Notes under the pieces: model-generated | Seen by the model: the letters and a program-made list of their open reading frames with translations, nothing else | The model's database searches: none | What the model was told of the DNA's origin: nothing | In this document: piece after piece, positions 61,034-64,000 of the stretch | Layout: every line of letters starts with the position of its first letter | Numbering within the stretch: the stretch's first letter is position 1 | From: Miscanthus floridulus | Lineage: Eukaryota; Streptophyta; Magnoliopsida; Poales; Poaceae | Length of the DNA stretch: 64,000 nt | Assembly (NCBI RefSeq): GCF_019320115.1 | Contig: NC_089584.1 | Location: 72,199,533-72,263,532 of the forward strand | Reading direction: 5' to 3' | Translations under genes and position numbers: made by a program

Positions 61034-61295
61034 AGGTAGCTAGGCAAGAAGGAATATTGATAAACTTTTACTTATTGATGTGATAAAAAAACCATTCACC
61101 CCTGCTCAAGTAGGATTACCCTTGTTTTGTCTACATTCATATCTTATGCAGGGTATTGTATGACCGGTTTTGACCTTCTGACAAACTATGTTGAAGATCT
61201 AGAAGCATTAATCAGGAGAACTAGAGCCAAACTCAAGAAAGTCTCAGCTTTAGAATCGGAAGACAACCAGACCATTAACACTAGTTTTTGAAGCC

Positions 61296-62650
61296 ATGGC
61301 TAACAATACTCTCCGTGAGTTCTCTGCTTCAACTATGGCCAAAATCCATACTAGACCAACAGTTAATGTGGGAGACAATGGTTTTGAGATCAAGCCAGCT
61401 CTCATCAACATGGTGCAAGCCAACCAGTTTTATGTAAAGGCATGTGAAGATGCGAGTGCACATCTCCAACACTTTCTAGAGATCTGCATCACTTTCACCA
61501 TCAAAGCAGTGACCAGAGACACCATATTACTCCGCCTTTTCCCATTCTCACTTTTGGGGAAGGCAGAGTAATGGTTCTACGCCAACAAAGATAGAAATAC
61601 TACATGGAATAACTGCTCCACTAACTTCCTAGCAAAGTTCTTTTCCACAGGCAAGACCAATGCTCTGCATGGGAGAATTTCAAGCCTTCAACAACAACAT
61701 GATGAATCTATCCCTAAGGCTTAGGAATGCTTTCAAGATTATATATCAGAATGTCCTCATCATGGGATGGAGAATTGGCTACTCATGTATACTTTCTATC
61801 ATGAGTTGACCAACAGTACCTGTGAGAACATGGATGCTACTGCTGGAGGTGCTTTCTTGTCACTCATAGTCCTAGGTGCAACAGCTCTCATAGAGAAGAT
61901 GGCTTCCAACCAAGGTTGGAATGAAGAACATCTTCAGACCCGCAAGAGAGGTGGAGGTATGCATCAACTCAAGGAGGTAGACATATGATGTATGCTAAGA
62001 TGGATCTGCTCATGAAGAAACTCAAAGACTGAACCAATGAGAAGCAAGAAGTCATACACATTCATGATTCCCGCATGATGTGTGAAGAGCATGGAAACAC
62101 TAGGCATACAGGGAACAACTGACCTAAAACCCATGAGGATGTGAACTTCATCAACAATAACTACTTTTGTCCTCAATAGAGTCAAGGATGGAATCAGCAA
62201 CAAAGGCCAAATTACCAAGGTAACTATCAAGATAATAATTATAATAATTTCAATGATCAACCACCCTTGAGAGAATTGATTTCTGGCCAAGCTAAAATTA
62301 TGGAGGGCTTATCTAGAAAACCAGCTTCCAATGATAAGATCTTAGAAAACATAAATAATAGAATGGATAGCTTCTCATCTACCATTAAGAGCCAGCATAG
62401 CTTTAATAAAATGATAGAATCACAAATAGCTCCACTAGCGGTTATTGTTCCTCTGACCGACAAAGGTAAGATTCCGTGGCAACCGGAAGGTCTAAAAACT
62501 ATAAATCTTGTCGGTATTCACAATGCAACATACTACTGTATACAACCATCAACGGGAAGGTGGATAGATTATTCCTTGCCTAAAAAGAAGAGTGATCCGG
62601 GGAGACCTATCATCCCCATCGCCATTGGACCTCATATTTCCAAGAAGTTG
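61296..62650 (+). pseudogene. Athila/Tat-type gag, broken
   Basis: It starts MANNTLREFSAST. The capsid segment (FEIKPALINMVQANQF, LRLFPFSLLGKAE, WFYANKDRNTTWNNCSTN, CPHHGMENWLLMYTF) is in one frame with TAA at 61569 and TAG near 61722. A frameshift near 61981 moves to the next frame, which carries a decayed knuckle (CEEHGNTRHTGNN, then TGA) and an Asn/Gln-rich stretch, then LRELISGQAKIMEGLSRKPA. A one-base deletion near 62640 separates it from the protease. Confidence 0.8.
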
Positions 62651-62988
62651 TCTATGACTTTGGAGCAAGTGTCAACATTATGCCTAAGGTAATCTATGAT
62701 CAAATTAATGGAGATACTTTGTACACAAATATGCATTTGCAACTTGCAGATCAGTCACTCTGCTACCCCAAGGGAGTTCTTGAAGATGCCATTGTTCGAG
62801 TGGGACAATCATATGTTCTCATAGACTTTGTGGTTTTGGCAATAGGTGGAGATGTAAGGGCACCCATTATCTTGGGCCGACCTTTCTTGAGCACTGCAAA
62901 AGCCATCATCTACGTAGACAGTGCCAAGATATGCTTCATGATCAAGGATAAAAAGGAGAAGTTTTCTTTCAAGAATCGTATCTTGTAA
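62645..62988 (+). pseudogene. First retropepsin-like domain
   Basis: Active-site region DFGASVNIMPKVIYDQI, then LQLADQSLCYPKGVLEDAIV and PIILGRPFLSTAKAIIYVD, ending with TAA. The active site has DFGA where DTGA or DLGA is typical. Its frame differs from gag upstream. Confidence 0.75.
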
Positions 62989-63098
62989 TCTCCTGGACAT
63001 CCACAGACGCCATACCTACCCAATGAGACAACAGTGAGCAAGAAGAAAAACAGCAGGAGAAGAAGGAAGAACAAAGCCAGGCAGTCACTAGAAGAGTC

Positions 63099-63506
63099 AT
63101 GATCAACAAACTCCGATCAGAGTACGACCACCTCCTTGCTTCACCATATCTTACCAAGAAGGACGATCCAGGCATACCCATGATCGAGTGTACCATTAGA
63201 CAAAGAATATTCCATAAGACCTTTTGTGATATTGGATCAGGTGTCAATATAATCTCCAAGGTAACGTATGAATATTTATTTGGTGATGAACCTTTGTTCC
63301 CTACATATATGCAATTGCAGATGGTGGATCAATCAATCCGATTTCTAGAAGGAATAGCCAAAGATGTCATAGTAAGAATACATGATCAATATGCTCCTGC
63401 TGACTTTATGGTTCTGGACATGGGAGAAGAAGAAGACGACATACCCATCATCCTTGGAAGGTCATTCCTCAACACCACAAGTGTGATCATCTACGTTGGA
63501 TCTTGA
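63099..63506 (+). CDS. Second retropepsin-like domain
   Basis: A separate open frame of 135 codons: LRSEYDHLLASPYLTKKDD, then CDIGSGVNIISKVTYEYLFG, MQLQMVDQSIRFLEGIAKDV and DIPIILGRSFLNTTSVIIYV. It repeats the domain pattern of 62645-62988 (active site, Ile/Val strand, ILGR-FL). The two are clearly diverged, so the duplication is old. It may be a tandem protease or a copied dimer partner. The reading frame differs from the first domain. Confidence 0.6.
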   Translation: MINKLRSEYDHLLASPYLTKKDDPGIPMIECTIRQRIFHKTFCDIGSGVNIISKVTYEYLFGDEPLFPTYMQLQMVDQSIRFLEGIAKDVIVRIHDQYAPADFMVLDMGEEEDDIPIILGRSFLNTTSVIIYVGS

Positions 63507-64000
63507 CAAGTCCACTTCCAATTCCCTAGAGAAAAGGTACTCTGATATTTCAATAGTTATACCACTTATGAATAGCCAAAGAAGTCCCGCTCTAGGAGGA
63601 GATGTCGATCATCCCAACATCAGAAGAATTAATCCCCAAAGAATAGATGGGAAGAAGATGAAGAACCTAAAGAAATTGTGAAAGATGAACCTGCTCCACC
63701 AAAGTCAAGTCCACAAACCAAGCAGGTGTGGAAGGAAAAAGTGACATCATCAAAGTCACTATCACAAGAGGTGCAACCATCAAGGTCTACATCACTGAGA
63801 CCGATAGATGAACCCAAGGAATGAATAAGACTAGAGAAAGTACTCTCTAGAGGACTTAAAATTCTGAACCCTCGACAGGAGGTAAAATTGGTAGTTATCC
63901 ATATTTACTTTTCTACATCAGCATTGCATTTAGAAAAATAAAATAAAAATTGTATCGTTGCATCATAAATATTATATGTGCGCTTGTAGATTTCTTTCAA
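63507..64000 (+). other. Region after the second protease domain, runs off the window
   Basis: Short frames with charged residues (KKMKNLKKL) but no domain I recognise. The last 33 bases (63968-64000) match 60781-60813 at 28 of 33 positions. Confidence 0.4.

Larger units (their letters stand above)
54640..64000 (+). mobile_element. Athila/Tat-type Ty3/gypsy element, runs off the window
   Basis: 5' LTR from TGTTGACGGT at 54640, split by solo LTR D, ending near 61011; PBS near 61016; gag 61296-62660; two retropepsin domains 62645-63513. RT and integrase would follow beyond 64000. The gag and protease style (FEIKPALINMVQANQF, HLQHFLEICITFTIKAV) fits the non-chromovirus branch of plant Ty3/gypsy elements. 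Confidence 0.7.

Noticed and set aside
1..64000. tRNA, rRNA or other RNA genes
   Set aside because: I saw no cloverleaf-like promoter boxes or rRNA sequence; the tRNA-like matches are primer-binding sites only.

Overview
The window looks like a plant nuclear genome, most likely a large-genome grass. Nearly all of it is nested LTR retrotransposons. I found no convincing intact host gene, no rRNA, tRNA or CRISPR. The grass assignment (possibly panicoid) is an inference from the style of the element proteins and the LTR sizes, not from a host marker.

Layout. 1-3934 is the right part of a long chromovirus-type LTR (copy A, + strand). 3935-10690 is old repetitive DNA that contains a gene-like unit with a TATA box, three exons, two introns and a poly(A) signal (6135-7123). 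11409-25491 is one minus-strand element with about 4.5 kb LTRs (copies B and E), a primer-binding site and a polypurine tract, but no recognisable pol, so it is probably non-autonomous. It lies inside the 3' LTR of a minus-strand Ty1/copia element whose pol occupies 27360-30900. The copia gag is cut into four pieces by three later insertions: a complete + strand Ty3/gypsy chromovirus of 15.2 kb (30906-46135, target duplication CCCTC), a minus-strand internally deleted Ty3/gypsy element (46405-52615), and a 657-bp inverted-repeat (foldback) element (53529-54185). From 54640 to the window end runs a + strand Ty3/gypsy element of the Athila/Tat type. Its 5' LTR is split by a 4.8 kb solo LTR (copy D, 55308-60139). 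Its gag and two successive retropepsin-like domains end the window.

The main finding is in the leader of the 15.2 kb chromovirus. A small ORF at 36305-36670 starts with a close copy of the histone H3 tail (K4 and K9/S10 contexts kept) and continues as a predicted coiled coil with an acidic end. The same element ends its integrase in a chromodomain, a fold known to bind H3 tails. A conserved splice donor (35821) and two acceptors that each abut an ATG (36305 for the H3-like ORF, 37040 for gag) suggest alternative splicing. All ten in-frame stops of the otherwise uninterrupted gag-pol frame fit C-to-T changes at CAG or CGA codons, the mark expected of CHG and CG methylation.

Other points worth attention: a conserved exon-like peptide inside the LTRs of several diverged copies, always after an AG in the same phase; a strict 181-bp periodic array inside LTRs B and E; the tandem retropepsin domains; and the gene-like three-exon unit.
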